A stretch of 64,000 nt of DNA from Kitasatospora acidiphila (lineage in GTDB: Bacteria > Actinomycetota > Actinomycetes > Streptomycetales > Streptomycetaceae), in contig NZ_VIGB01000003.1 in NCBI RefSeq assembly GCF_006636205.1, positions 1,426,001 through 1,490,000 on the forward strand, in the 5' to 3' direction. A program made the position numbers and the translations under genes. This document shows, in pieces, positions 1 to 8,109 of this stretch (within the stretch, counting starts at the first letter, position 1; the number at the start of each line of letters is the position of its first letter). The notes beneath the pieces were generated by a model. It had not been told where the DNA came from, did no database searches, and worked only from the letters and a program-made list of their open reading frames with translations.

Positions 1-1
1 C

Positions 2-1981
2 TCAGACCTGGATCCGGCGCTGCACCGCGTCCACGATCTCGGCGACGGCCTCGGCCGTCGGCACACCGTTCTTCTGCTCACCGTTGCGGTAGCGGAAGCT
101 CACCGCGCCGGCCTCGACGTCGTCGTTGCCCGCGATCAGCATGAACGGGATCTTGGCCTTCTGGGCGTTGCGGATCTTCTTCTGCATCCGGTCGTCCGAG
201 GCGTCCACCTCGACCCGGATGCCGTGCTTCTTCAGCTCCGCCGCGACCTCCTGGAGGTACGGCACGTGCTCGTCGGTGATCGGGATGCCGACCACGGTGA
301 CCGGGGCCAGCCAGGGCGGCATCGCACCCGCGTAGTGCTCCAGCAGCACGGCGAAGAACCGCTCGATCGAGCCGAACAGCGCGCGGTGGATCATCACCGG
401 ACGCTGGCGGTTGCCGTCCGCGCCCTGGAACTCCAGGTCGAAGCGCTGCGGCAGCTGGAAGTCGACCTGGATGGTGGACATCTGCCAGGTGCGGCCGATC
501 GCGTCCCGCGCCTGCACCGAGATCTTCGGACCGTAGAACGCGGCACCGGCCTCGTCCAGCACGAGCTCGAGGTTCTGCTTCTCGGCCGCCTTGCGCAGCG
601 TCTCGGTGGCCTCTTCCCACTCCTCGTCCGAGCCGATGAACTTCTCCGGGTCCTTGGTGGAGAGCTCCAGGTAGAAGTCGGTCAGGCCGTAGTCGCGCAG
701 CAGGTCCAGCACGAAGGTGAGCAGCGAGTCCAGCTCGCCGGCCATCTGCTCCTTGGTGCAGTAGATGTGCGCGTCGTCCTGGGTGAAGCCGCGGGCGCGG
801 GTCAGGCCGTGCACCACACCCGACTTCTCGTACCGGTAGACCGTGCCGAACTCGAAGAGCCGCAGGGGCAGTTCGCGGTACGACCGACCGCGCGAGCGGA
901 AGATCAGGTTGTGCATCGGGCAGTTCATCGGCTTGAGGTAGTAGTCGTTCTCGCCGTCGAGCTGCATGGGCGGGTACATGCCGTCGGCGTACCAGTCCAG
1001 GTGACCGGAGAGCTCGAACAGGGTGCCCTTGGTCGCGTGCGGGGTGTAGACGAACTCGTAGCCCGCCTCCTCGTGCCGCTTGCGCGAGTAGTCCTCCATC
1101 GCCCGGCGCATCACGCCGCCCTTGGGGTGGAAGACGGCCAGGCCGGAGCCGATCTCCTCGGGGATGGAGAAGAGGTCGAGCTCGGTGCCCAGCTTGCGGT
1201 GGTCGCGCTTGGCGGCCTCCTCCAGGAACTCCAGGTGGGCCTTCAGCTCGTCCTTGGTCGGCCAGGCGGTGCCGTAGATGCGCTGCAGCATCGGGTTCTT
1301 CTCGCTGCCGCGCCAGTAGGCGCCGGCCGAGCGCATGATCTTGAACGCCGGGATCATCCGGGTGCTGGGCAGGTGCGGGCCGCGGCAGAGGTCGCCCCAG
1401 CAGGTGTCGCCGGTCTTGGCGTCCAGGTTGTCGTAGATGGTCAGCTCGCCGCTGCCCACCTCGACGTCGGCACCCTCGCCGGCGGTGGCCGCGGAGCCCT
1501 TGAGGCCGATCAGCTCCAGCTTGTACGGCTCCTTGGCCAGCTCCTCGCGGGCCGCCTCGTCGGTGACCACGCGGCGGGAGAACTTCTGACCCTTCTTGAT
1601 GATCTCCTGCATCCGCTTCTCGATGGCCTTCAGGTCATCGGGGTGGAACGGCTTCTCGACGTCGAAGTCGTAGTAGAAGCCGTCCTTGATCGGCGGACCG
1701 ATGCCGAGCTTGGCCTCGGGGAAGATCTCCTGCACGGCCTGGGCCATCACATGGGCGGTCGAGTGGCGCAGGATGTTCAGGCCGTCCGGGCTGGCGATCT
1801 CGACCGGCTCGACCTCGTCGCCGTCCTGGAGCTGGTAGCCGAGGTCCTTGAGGGCCCCGGCCACCCGGGCGGCGATCACGCTGCGGTTGTCGGCGAACAG
1901 CTCGGCGGCGGTAGTGCCCGTGGTCACCACGCGCTCTTCCCGATCGGGTTCGCGGTTGATGATTACCCGGACGTCCGTCAC
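2..1981 (-). CDS. thrS: Threonyl-tRNA synthetase
   Basis: Charges tRNA-Thr with threonine in the cytoplasm. At 659 aa it is the normal length for a full bacterial ThrRS. An N-terminal TGS domain (about residues 1-65) is followed by the editing domain with RHSTAHVMA, then the class II core. Motif 2 contains the Arg-rich [10 protein letters not shown] region, zinc-ligand Cys lies in NCPMHN, motif 3 is around [14 protein letters not shown], and a C-terminal anticodon-binding domain starts near [14 protein letters not shown] chose the GTG at 1981 ([11 protein letters not shown]) because AGGAGA sits just upstream. The longer in-frame ATG at 2068 has no good ribosome site and adds non-conserved residues. 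The stop codon lies at the window edge, so nothing downstream can be read. Confidence 0.97.
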   Translation of the reverse strand: MTDVRVIINREPDREERVVTTGTTAAELFADNRSVIAARVAGALKDLGYQLQDGDEVEPVEIASPDGLNILRHSTAHVMAQAVQEIFPEAKLGIGPPIKDGFYYDFDVEKPFHPDDLKAIEKRMQEIIKKGQKFSRRVVTDEAAREELAKEPYKLELIGLKGSAATAGEGADVEVGSGELTIYDNLDAKTGDTCWGDLCRGPHLPSTRMIPAFKIMRSAGAYWRGSEKNPMLQRIYGTAWPTKDELKAHLEFLEEAAKRDHRKLGTELDLFSIPEEIGSGLAVFHPKGGVMRRAMEDYSRKRHEEAGYEFVYTPHATKGTLFELSGHLDWYADGMYPPMQLDGENDYYLKPMNCPMHNLIFRSRGRSYRELPLRLFEFGTVYRYEKSGVVHGLTRARGFTQDDAHIYCTKEQMAGELDSLLTFVLDLLRDYGLTDFYLELSTKDPEKFIGSDEEWEEATETLRKAAEKQNLELVLDEAGAAFYGPKISVQARDAIGRTWQMSTIQVDFQLPQRFDLEFQGADGNRQRPVMIHRALFGSIERFFAVLLEHYAGAMPPWLAPVTVVGIPITDEHVPYLQEVAAELKKHGIRVEVDASDDRMQKKIRNAQKAKIPFMLIAGNDDVEAGAVSFRYRNGEQKNGVPTAEAVAEIVDAVQRRIQV

Positions 1982-2285
1982 CGGTCTCTCCTGACGTGCT
2001 GGATCTGATGGCCGCAGCTGCTGCTGCTTGCCCCCGATGGTACCGATCCGACCGGTCCCGCCGTGCACCCTGCCCCGCGGTCCCCCACCGGGCTGCCCGA
2101 CGCGGGCCGGGCACCGGGGTCGACTTCCCGAACCGGCTGGTCAACACGGGGTTGAGCCGGTACTGCCCCGGGGTATCACCTGCTCGGAACCCGCACCGCC
2201 GCAGCTCCACGTGGGCGACGGACCGTCAGCGGTGCGCGCAGGGAGCATCCGGGGCTTCTCCCAGGGGATGTGAGGGGTGGTCATC

Positions 2286-3005
2286 ATGCAGGACTCGGAG
2301 TGGTACGAAGGTCCGCTCGCCTCCTTCGACACCGAGACCACCGGCGTGGACGTGGAGCGGGACCGGATCGTCTCCGCCGCCCTGCTGCTGCAGTCCGCGC
2401 CCGGCGCCCCGGTCGAGCGGCTGACCTGGCTGGCCGATCCGGGAGTCCCGATCCCCGACGGCGCCCGGGCGGTGCACGGCATCACCGACGATCAGGTGCG
2501 GGCGCACGGGCGCCCGCCGCAGCAGGTGATAGCGGAGATAGCGGGCGCGCTGGCCGCCCAGGCCCGGGCCGGTGTGCCGCTGGTGGTGATGAACGCACCC
2601 TACGATCTGACGCTGCTCGACCGGGAGTTGCGGCGCCACCACCAGAGCACGCTGGCCGCGCGGCTGGCCGGCGCCGAACTGCTGGTGGTCGACCCGCGGG
2701 TGCTGGACAAGCACGTCGACCGCTACCGCCGGGGCCGCCGCACCCTCACCGACCTGTGCGCGCACTACGGGGTGGCGCTGGAGGGCGCGCATGACGCGGG
2801 CGCGGACGCGTGGGCCGCCCTGCAACTGGTCCGGGTGCTGGGCGAGCGGCACCGCACCGCGCTCGGCCGGTTCTCCCCCGCCGAGCTGCACCTGCGGCAG
2901 ACCGTCTGGCACGCGGCCCAGGCCCGCGGGCTGCAGGACTGGTTCGACCGGTCCGGCGCCCATGAGCAGGTGGACCGCTCCTGGCCGCTGCGCCCGGCCG
3001 CCTGA
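2286..3005 (+). CDS. DEDDh-family 3'-5' exonuclease (DnaQ-like)
   Basis: A 239-aa stand-alone exonuclease of the DnaQ/epsilon fold. All three exonuclease motifs are visible: DTETTG near the N-terminus (ExoI), NAPYDLTLLDREL in the middle (ExoII), and HDAGADA near residue 170 (ExoIII DEDDh type). The protein has no polymerase or helicase partner domain, so it probably trims DNA or RNA ends in repair or turnover. The precise substrate cannot be read from sequence. The ATG at 2286 has GAGGGG about 8 nt upstream; an in-frame GTG at 2277 is the alternative. It is divergent from thrS and converges on a tRNA-Val gene across a strong hairpin. Confidence 0.87.
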   Translation: MQDSEWYEGPLASFDTETTGVDVERDRIVSAALLLQSAPGAPVERLTWLADPGVPIPDGARAVHGITDDQVRAHGRPPQQVIAEIAGALAAQARAGVPLVVMNAPYDLTLLDRELRRHHQSTLAARLAGAELLVVDPRVLDKHVDRYRRGRRTLTDLCAHYGVALEGAHDAGADAWAALQLVRVLGERHRTALGRFSPAELHLRQTVWHAAQARGLQDWFDRSGAHEQVDRSWPLRPAA

Positions 3006-3037
3006 GGCCGGCCGGGTGACCTGCCGTCAGCAAACAC

Positions 3038-3071
3038 ATCGGGCCCAACTGCCTTGGCAGTTGGGCCCGAT
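3038..3071. terminator. Perfect 16-bp hairpin between convergent exonuclease and tRNA-Val
   Basis: Arms 3038-3053 and 3056-3071 are perfectly complementary around a TT centre. It lies between the exonuclease stop and the 3' end of a minus-strand tRNA, so it probably stops transcription from both sides. Minus-strand sequence after the stem is GTGTTTGC, only mildly T-rich. Confidence 0.7.
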
Positions 3072-3080
3072 GTTGTCCGG

Positions 3081-3152
3081 TGGGCGATACTGGGATCGAA
3101 CCAGTGACCCCTTCGGTGTGAACGAAGTGCTCTCCCGCTGAGCTAATCGCCC
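3081..3152 (-). tRNA. tRNA-Val (anticodon CAC)
   Basis: A 72-nt cloverleaf with acceptor arms GGGCGAT/ATCGCCC, a D-arm containing TAGCTCAGCGGGAGAGC, anticodon loop TTCACAC (anticodon CAC, reads GTG) and a TTCGATC T-loop. CCA is not encoded. An identical copy lies at 3387-3458. The minus-strand order is tRNA, hairpin, tRNA, hairpin, so each copy may be its own unit. Confidence 0.95.
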
Positions 3153-3333
3153 GGGCAACGAGAAGAACAATAGCACCTTCCCCGAGGCGTCCCGCAAACC
3201 GGTTGATCTTGAGCGGCCCGACGCCCCGACAGCACCCTTGCCGGCGCGGCCCGGTGACGGCGACTCAGTTCGGAACCGAGCCGGTGGTGCGGACGGCACC
3301 TCACAAAAGCGCCCTTGCGCGGAACCGGAAAAA

Positions 3334-3369
3334 GCGTAGGACCCTGGTCGAAATACCAGGGTCCTACGC
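3334..3369 (-). terminator. Intrinsic terminator after upstream tRNA-Val(CAC)
   Basis: Arms 3334-3348 and 3355-3369 form a perfect 15-bp stem with a 6-nt loop. On the minus strand it is followed directly by CTTTTTCC, a classical T-tract. It lies about 18 bp beyond the tRNA at 3387-3458. Confidence 0.85.
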
Positions 3370-3386
3370 CTTGCTGTGCAATCCGG

Positions 3387-3458
3387 TGGGCGATACTGGG
3401 ATCGAACCAGTGACCCCTTCGGTGTGAACGAAGTGCTCTCCCGCTGAGCTAATCGCCC
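3387..3458 (-). tRNA. tRNA-Val (anticodon CAC), second copy
   Basis: Identical in sequence to the tRNA at 3081-3152, with the same CAC anticodon loop and acceptor stem and no encoded CCA. The spacer and hairpins of the two copies differ, so the duplication is old or selected at the tRNA only. Confidence 0.95.
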
Positions 3459-3842
3459 GGGTGCAGAGAAAACATTACCGCATCCCGAGGGGTGCTCCGA
3501 ACCAGCTCTCCGCTCCCCCTCCCGGGCGGCCCGCCACCGGCCCGACCTGCCCAGCTCACCGCCCCGGCCATGATCGTCGATCACTCCCCCAGAGCGTCCG
3601 GCAACGCGTCCGGCACCACGATGCGTCACCCCCGATATCCGTCCGGACCGCCGTTCCGGAGGCATTGCCCGGCCGTTCCCGGCTTTGTCCGGCCGTTCCG
3701 GGGCTTTGGACAATGCGCCGGACGAGTTACGGGCGGGCCCCGAATCGGGACAGACGGGTTTACATCGCCGCCGGAGGTGGGATGGTCCGTTCGCCGACGT
3801 GCGATTCCCCGAGCGCACACTGAGCGAAAGGCCATGGCGCTT
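3459..3842. other. Gene-free region upstream of ssgB
   Basis: About 380 bp between the divergent tRNA-Val gene and ssgB. It should hold both promoters. A direct repeat built on CCGGCCGTTCC followed by GGCTTTG occurs twice around 3667-3715. I cannot assign a -10/-35 pair with confidence. ssgB of S. coelicolor is known to be controlled by a stress-type sigma factor, but I do not see a convincing match. Confidence 0.4.
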
Positions 3843-4256
3843 ATGAACACCACGGTCAGCTGCGAGCTGCACCTGCGCCTCATCGTGTCGAGCGAGTCCT
3901 CACTGCCCGTCCCCGCGGGTCTGCGCTACGACACCGCCGACCCCTATGCCGTGCACGCCACCTTCCACACCGGTGCCGACGAGACCGTGGAGTGGGTGTT
4001 CGCCCGCGACCTCCTCGCGGAGGGGCTGCACCGACCCACCGGGACCGGAGACGTCCGGGTGTGGCCGTCCCGTAGCCACGGGCAAGGGGTCGTCTGCATC
4101 GCGCTGAGCTCTCCCGAGGGAGAAGCCCTGCTGGAAGCACCCGCCCGGGCGCTTGAATCGTTCCTCAAGCGCACCGACGCCGCCGTGCCGCCCGGCACCG
4201 AACATCGCCACTTCGATCTGGACCGGGAGCTGTCGCACATCCTCGCTGAGAGCTGA
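3843..4256 (+). CDS. ssgB: Sporulation-specific cell division activator SsgB
   Basis: A 137-aa SsgA-like protein that in Streptomyces localises FtsZ to future sporulation septa and is essential for sporulation-specific division. From memory of the family, the sequence is nearly identical to S. coelicolor SsgB from MNTTVSCELHLR through the C-terminal LSHILAES. The block VWPSRSHGQGVVCIALSSP is conserved. The start at 3843 gives the canonical length. An in-frame ATG at 3834 is possible and would add MAL; GAAAGG at about 3824-3829 lies unusually close to 3834 and rather far from 3843. The gene strongly supports a sporulating streptomycete host. Confidence 0.95.
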   Translation: MNTTVSCELHLRLIVSSESSLPVPAGLRYDTADPYAVHATFHTGADETVEWVFARDLLAEGLHRPTGTGDVRVWPSRSHGQGVVCIALSSPEGEALLEAPARALESFLKRTDAAVPPGTEHRHFDLDRELSHILAES

Positions 4257-4616
4257 CGCCCGAGGGCATCCCTGGGCCCGCTCGATACCGACCGATGGCC
4301 GTCCTACTCGGGGGCACGGCCATCGACTCGACCGCGCACACCGTCGCAGCCCGTGCGTGCACCACACCCGCACGTACCGGCCACGGTGTGCGCCGAGTCA
4401 ATCGCTCCACCGGCTTCACCAGGCAACCGGCGCCCGGTGCCACGCCCCGCCCGCCCACTGCGGCGCAGCGGTGGCGGCGGCTCCGGGCGCCTTCCGGCGT
4501 CTGCGGGGCGCAGCCCGGTATTGTTCCGCGGTGATGACCGCCCCCCAGTCTTCGGCCGGGCGGTACCCCCAGTGGGCGGGTCCGACCGCCCCCCGGTGCA
4601 CGCGAGGAGTTCCCAC
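4257..4616. other. Gene-free region between ssgB and the CGNR gene
   Basis: About 360 bp without a convincing reading frame. It contains the probable ssgB terminator (4293-4325) and must carry the promoter of the downstream CGNR gene. No other structure is recognised. Confidence 0.4.
4293..4325 (+). terminator. Candidate ssgB terminator hairpin
   Basis: CGATGGCCGT at 4293-4302 pairs with ACGGCCATCG at 4316-4325 across a 13-nt loop, about 37 bp after the ssgB stop. There is no T-tract, which is common in high-GC genomes. Confidence 0.5.
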
Positions 4617-5204
4617 GTGCTGATCACCCATGACACCGAGTGCGCCCTCGGCATCCTCGTCGAGTTGCTGAACACCGCACCGGAGGTGGCCGGCGAGGAG
4701 CAGTTGCCGGATGTGGCCGCCGTCGACGCGTTCGTGGTGCGCTGCGACATCGGTGAGCTGGACGCGGTGGGGCCGGACGACGTGACGGCCGTGCAGCGGC
4801 TGCGCGGGCAGCTGCGGGAGGTCTTCACCGCGCCGTCCACCGAGGCCGCCGCCGAGCTGGTGAACAGCCTGGTCGCGGCCGTGAACGCGACGCCGCGCCT
4901 GACCAATCACGACGGCCACGGCTGGCACATGCACTACTTCGCCCCGCACGCGGCGCTGGCCGACCATCTGGCGGCCGAGCTGGGCATGGCGCTGGGGCTG
5001 ATCCTGATGGCCGGCGAGCGGGAGCGGCTGCGGCGCTGCGAGGCGCCGGACTGCGCGCGGGTCTTCGTGGACCTGTCGCGCAACCGGTCGCGCCGGTACT
5101 GCGACAGCCGGACCTGCGGCAACCGGATGCACGTGGCCGCCTACCGGGCACGGCAGCGGTCGGCGGCCGACGCGGAGGACCAGGGCGTGCCGGTGGGGGC
5201 GTGA
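4617..5204 (+). CDS. CGNR zinc-finger / ABATE domain protein
   Basis: A 195-aa protein with the ABATE (putative stress-induced regulator) architecture: an N-terminal all-alpha half and a C-terminal CGNR zinc finger. The finger reads RCEAPDCARVF, then YCDSRTCGNRMH, giving the CxxxxC...CxxxxC ligands and the CGNR signature at about residues 168-171. The family is treated as DNA-binding and regulatory, but targets are unknown. GTG at 4617 is preceded by GAGGAG at ideal spacing. It follows ssgB on the same strand but is separated by a hairpin, so it is probably transcribed on its own. Confidence 0.85.
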   Translation: MLITHDTECALGILVELLNTAPEVAGEEQLPDVAAVDAFVVRCDIGELDAVGPDDVTAVQRLRGQLREVFTAPSTEAAAELVNSLVAAVNATPRLTNHDGHGWHMHYFAPHAALADHLAAELGMALGLILMAGERERLRRCEAPDCARVFVDLSRNRSRRYCDSRTCGNRMHVAAYRARQRSAADAEDQGVPVGA

Positions 5205-5238
5205 CCGGGCGGGTGCCCGGCGGGCTCGGGGTGCGGGG

Positions 5239-5709
5239 CTAGATTCCGCGCTTGCGCAGGATCTCCTCGATGTCGGAGAAGTCGCCCAGTTCCTCGGCCG
5301 CGCTCTTGCCGGGGCGGGCCGAGCCGACGGACGGGCGCGGGGCACTGGCACCCGTAGCCGGCGACGCGGGCTTGGCGGTGGCCTTGCGGCGACCGCCGCC
5401 GCTGCCGTCGCCCTTGTCGCGGCCGGGCCCCCGGCCGACGCCGGTGGCCGCCAGCAGCAGCGCGGCCAGGCCCAGCAGGCCGATGCCCGTCCAGACGCCC
5501 GGGTCGAGCACCAGCTTGGTGGCCCAGTTGCCGAGGGCCCGGCCGATGGCGCTGCCGACCGGGAGGAGATCGGTCAGGTAGAGGCCCGCGGGCACCAGGG
5601 CGGCGGCCGCCCAGCGGACCGCGGTGCGCCAGCGGCGGTGCCAGCCGTGCAGGCCGGCGATCACCAGGCCGGCCGCGCTGAGCAGGAAGCAGAGGGTGCC
5701 GCTCAGCAT
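5239..5709 (-). CDS. Small integral membrane protein, function unknown
   Basis: A 156-aa protein with three likely membrane segments (around residues 3-22, 31-50 and 75-95) and a charged cytoplasmic tail rich in Lys/Gly/Ala ending DFSDIEEILRKRGI. I recognise no catalytic motif. The start is doubtful. ATG 5709 has only a weak ribosome site, while ATG 5747 has a perfect GGAGGAG but is out of frame and reads MSSTVHGTGQDRPC then stops, overlapping ATG 5709. Adding one base between the two would fuse them into a 169-aa protein, the same single-base defect seen in five other genes here. Divergent from the DsbA-like gene. Confidence 0.65.
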   Translation of the reverse strand: MLSGTLCFLLSAAGLVIAGLHGWHRRWRTAVRWAAAALVPAGLYLTDLLPVGSAIGRALGNWATKLVLDPGVWTGIGLLGLAALLLAATGVGRGPGRDKGDGSGGGRRKATAKPASPATGASAPRPSVGSARPGKSAAEELGDFSDIEEILRKRGI

Positions 5710-5802
5710 GGCCGGTCCTGGCCGGTGCCGTGAACGGTGCTGGACATGGCTCCTCCGGAGCTGGTGTCGGTGCGGGCTCTCCCTTAGTGGAACACTGGGC
5801 GC

Positions 5803-6291
5803 ATGATCGAAGGTTCCCTCCCCCCGGTGGAGTTCTGGTGCGAGCTCCAGTGCCCGGACTGCCGCAGCGCGCTCGACGATGTCCGTGCCCTGCGGGACCG
5901 CTTCGGTGACGCGCTGACCATCACGCTGCGGCACTTTCCCCTGGAGAAGCACAAGCATGCCTACCCGGCGGCCGAGGCGGCCGAGGAGGCGTTCGCCCAG
6001 GGCAAGGGCTGGGAGTACGTCGAGGCGGTGCTGGCGCGGGTCGCGGAGCTGGACCAGCGCGGACCGGAGCTGCTGGTGGAGGTGGCCGCCGAGCTCGGTC
6101 TGGACGCCGAGGAGGTCGACCTCGCGTTGATCGACGGGCGGCACATGCTCGTGGTGGACGCTGACCAGGCCGAGGGCAAGGCGATCGGCGTGACGGGTAC
6201 GCCGACGTATGTGGTGGCCGGCAAGCGTCTGGACGGCGGCAAGAGCCAGGAAGGGCTGCTGGAGGAGATCGTGGCGCTGCTGGAGGGGTGA
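5803..6291 (+). CDS. DsbA-family thiol-disulfide protein
   Basis: A 162-aa thioredoxin-fold protein. CPDC near residue 17 is the redox-active CxxC site, the DsbA helical insertion spans roughly residues 50-120, and GVTGTPTYVV carries the cis-proline facing the active site. There is no signal peptide or membrane anchor, so it should act in the cytoplasm, more like FrnE-type or 2-hydroxychromene isomerase-like members than secreted DsbA. The substrate is unknown. It is convergent with the GNAT gene at 6323 across a hairpin. Confidence 0.82.
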   Translation: MIEGSLPPVEFWCELQCPDCRSALDDVRALRDRFGDALTITLRHFPLEKHKHAYPAAEAAEEAFAQGKGWEYVEAVLARVAELDQRGPELLVEVAAELGLDAEEVDLALIDGRHMLVVDADQAEGKAIGVTGTPTYVVAGKRLDGGKSQEGLLEEIVALLEG

Positions 6292-6294
6292 GCA

Positions 6295-6321
6295 GCGGGG
6301 CTTGCTCGACGCAAGCCCCGC
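6295..6321. terminator. Bidirectional terminator between convergent genes
   Basis: GCGGGGCTTGC (6295-6305) pairs perfectly with GCAAGCCCCGC (6311-6321) over loop TCGAC. It sits between the DsbA-like stop (6291) and the GNAT stop (6323). Confidence 0.75.
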
Positions 6322-6322
6322 C

Positions 6323-7159
6323 TCACAGTGACTTTGCGAAGTCCCGCTTGGTCAGCCGGAATCCCAGCGACGCGTACAGCCGCCTCGCCACGTCGTTGGC
6401 GACATACACATTGAGGCCGAGCTCCCGCACCCCGGCGGCCAGGCACTGTCGCTCCGCGGCGAGCATCAGCTCGCGCCCGTAACCGTGGCCCCGGCGGTTC
6501 GGGGCGACTTCGAGGTTCATCACCCAGCCGCGCGGGCGGCCGTCCGGCTGCCGCCGGTCGCCCAGGGCGACCCAGATGCTGCCAACCGGCTCCCCGTGGG
6601 CGAGCAGCCGGCTCATGGCCATGCCCGGGGTGCGGTGGCCCTCGGGGAGCAGCCTGGCGTCGTCGACGGCGACCCGTTCGGCGGCCTGACGATCCGTCAT
6701 GCCGACCCGCACCAACTGGGCGTGGTAGTCCCCGTTGATCCCGTCCAGCCAGTCGCGGAACTCCTCGTCGCCGATCGGACGGAGCGTCAAACCCGGCCTG
6801 CCGTACGGCAGTTCACCCAGGGATTTGCCGAGCTTGTGGCTGGTCTCGGTGTAGCCGAGCGCCACGGCCAGGGCCTGGCCGCCCGCCGACTCGACGGGCA
6901 CCGAGATCTCGACCCGGGTGCAGCCCCAGCCGCGCAGCACCTCCTCGGCGGCGAGCGCGGCGACGGTCCCCCGCCCGCGCCGCAGTCCCTCGGTGATCTC
7001 CAGCGCCTCGATCCGGCCGACCCGGAAGCTGTCGTAGCGGCTGTCGGCGGTCACCACCGAGCCGACCGGCCGTCCGTTGACGCAGACTTGCCAGCGCCGG
7101 GTGCGCCCGCCGTCGGGCAGGCCGGCTTCCGGTCCATCGGGACGCAGCGTGGTGGTCAC
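6323..7159 (-). CDS. GNAT-family acetyltransferase
   Basis: A 278-aa protein with two GNAT folds in tandem. The C-terminal one is better conserved: VMNLEVAPNRRGHGYGRELM holds the acetyl-CoA-binding R/Q-x-x-G-x-G/A loop, and VYVANDVARRLYASLGF is motif B. The N-terminal half (about residues 20-130) has a degenerate RRGRGTVAALAAEE loop. Two-domain GNATs of this size are common in Streptomyces and acetylate small molecules or protein N-termini. The substrate is unknown here. It lies upstream of nothing on its strand and downstream of pabC by about 80 bp, so it may be cotranscribed with pabC/pabB. Confidence 0.8.
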   Translation of the reverse strand: MTTTLRPDGPEAGLPDGGRTRRWQVCVNGRPVGSVVTADSRYDSFRVGRIEALEITEGLRRGRGTVAALAAEEVLRGWGCTRVEISVPVESAGGQALAVALGYTETSHKLGKSLGELPYGRPGLTLRPIGDEEFRDWLDGINGDYHAQLVRVGMTDRQAAERVAVDDARLLPEGHRTPGMAMSRLLAHGEPVGSIWVALGDRRQPDGRPRGWVMNLEVAPNRRGHGYGRELMLAAERQCLAAGVRELGLNVYVANDVARRLYASLGFRLTKRDFAKSL

Positions 7160-7241
7160 GTCCTCCCCCTTCCCCGCCGCTTGCGGCGGCTAACGATGGC
7201 GGCCGACCGGTGCCGTGCGGCAGCGAACCGGCGAGGTGCGG

Positions 7242-8063
7242 CTAGCGCGGGTCCGGGTCCTCGGCGGCGCGGGTGGTGAAGGTCGCCATGGCGCGCGCGG
7301 TGATCGGGCCCGGGGCGTCGCCGAGTTGGCGTCCGTCGACCCGGGTGACGGCCTGGACGTCGCGCAGCGAGGAGGTCAGGAAGACCTCCTCGGCGCGGTC
7401 GAGCACGTCGAAGGGCAGCTCGGTCTCCTCCGCTCCGCACCAGTCGACGACCAGGGCGCGGGTGATGCCGGCCAGGCAGCCGGAGGCCAGCGGCGGGGTG
7501 AGCAGCTTGCCGTCCAGGACCACGAAGACGTTGGAGCCGGTGCCCTCGCAGAGTCGGCCCGCGGTGTTGGCGAAGAGCGCCTCGGAGGCGCCGGCGCGGT
7601 GGGCGGCGGCGAGCGCGATGACGTTCTCGGCGTACGAGGTGGTCTTGAGGCCGGCCACCGCGCTGCGCTCGTTGCGGGTCCAGGGGACGGTCGCGACCGC
7701 GGTGGTGTCGGGCCGCGCGGCGACCGCGCTCTGCGCGATGACCAGGGTGGGCGGGGCGTCGCCGCGGTCGGAGCCGAGCGGGCCCAGGCCGCCGGTGTAG
7801 GTGATCCGCAGGCGGCCGAGCGGCAGCGGGTGGGCGGCGGTGAGCACCTCGCAGCCCTTGCGCACCGCGTCGAGGTCGGGCGCGGGCAGGCCGAGGCCCG
7901 TCGCCGACCGGGCCAGCCGTTCGAGGTGGCGGGTGAGGGCGAAGGTCTGGCCGTGCACGGTCTTCACGGTCTCGAAGACGCCGTCGCCGACGGTCAGCCC
8001 GTGGTCGAGGACGGAGATCTCGGCGCGGCTCTCGTCGACCAGCTCGCCATTGAGCCAGATCAT
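7242..8063 (-). CDS. pabC: Aminodeoxychorismate lyase / class IV aminotransferase
   Basis: A 273-aa PLP enzyme of fold type IV. The PLP lysine is in the GLKTTSYAENVIALAAA segment and LCEGTGSNVFVV is the family phosphate-binding motif. It sits 46 bp downstream of a chorismate-binding PabB-type gene on the same strand, so the natural reading is conversion of 4-amino-4-deoxychorismate to p-aminobenzoate and pyruvate for folate. Class IV aminotransferases (branched-chain or D-amino acid) share these motifs; context rather than residues decides between them. Confidence 0.85.
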   Translation of the reverse strand: MIWLNGELVDESRAEISVLDHGLTVGDGVFETVKTVHGQTFALTRHLERLARSATGLGLPAPDLDAVRKGCEVLTAAHPLPLGRLRITYTGGLGPLGSDRGDAPPTLVIAQSAVAARPDTTAVATVPWTRNERSAVAGLKTTSYAENVIALAAAHRAGASEALFANTAGRLCEGTGSNVFVVLDGKLLTPPLASGCLAGITRALVVDWCGAEETELPFDVLDRAEEVFLTSSLRDVQAVTRVDGRQLGDAPGPITARAMATFTTRAAEDPDPR

Positions 8064-8109
8064 GGATCACTCCTCACGCAAGAGTGGGTTGGAGCGGCCC
8101 TGCCGGGGC

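Noticed and set aside
224..2008. Long open frames opposite or inside real genes (for example 224-2008 plus, 18261-20759 plus, 14970-16589 minus, 35091-35963 plus)
   Set aside because: They are antisense or shifted images of high-GC genes, with Arg/Gly/Val-rich composition, no motifs and no ribosome sites, while the opposite frame has clear family motifs.
2076..2089. T-box-like motif (GGTGGGGGACCGCG) on the minus strand upstream of thrS
   Set aside because: It matches the T-box core only in part (ACCGCG end) and I could not find a Stem I with a Thr specifier loop or an antiterminator/antisequestor fold. In a GC-rich leader this can arise by chance.
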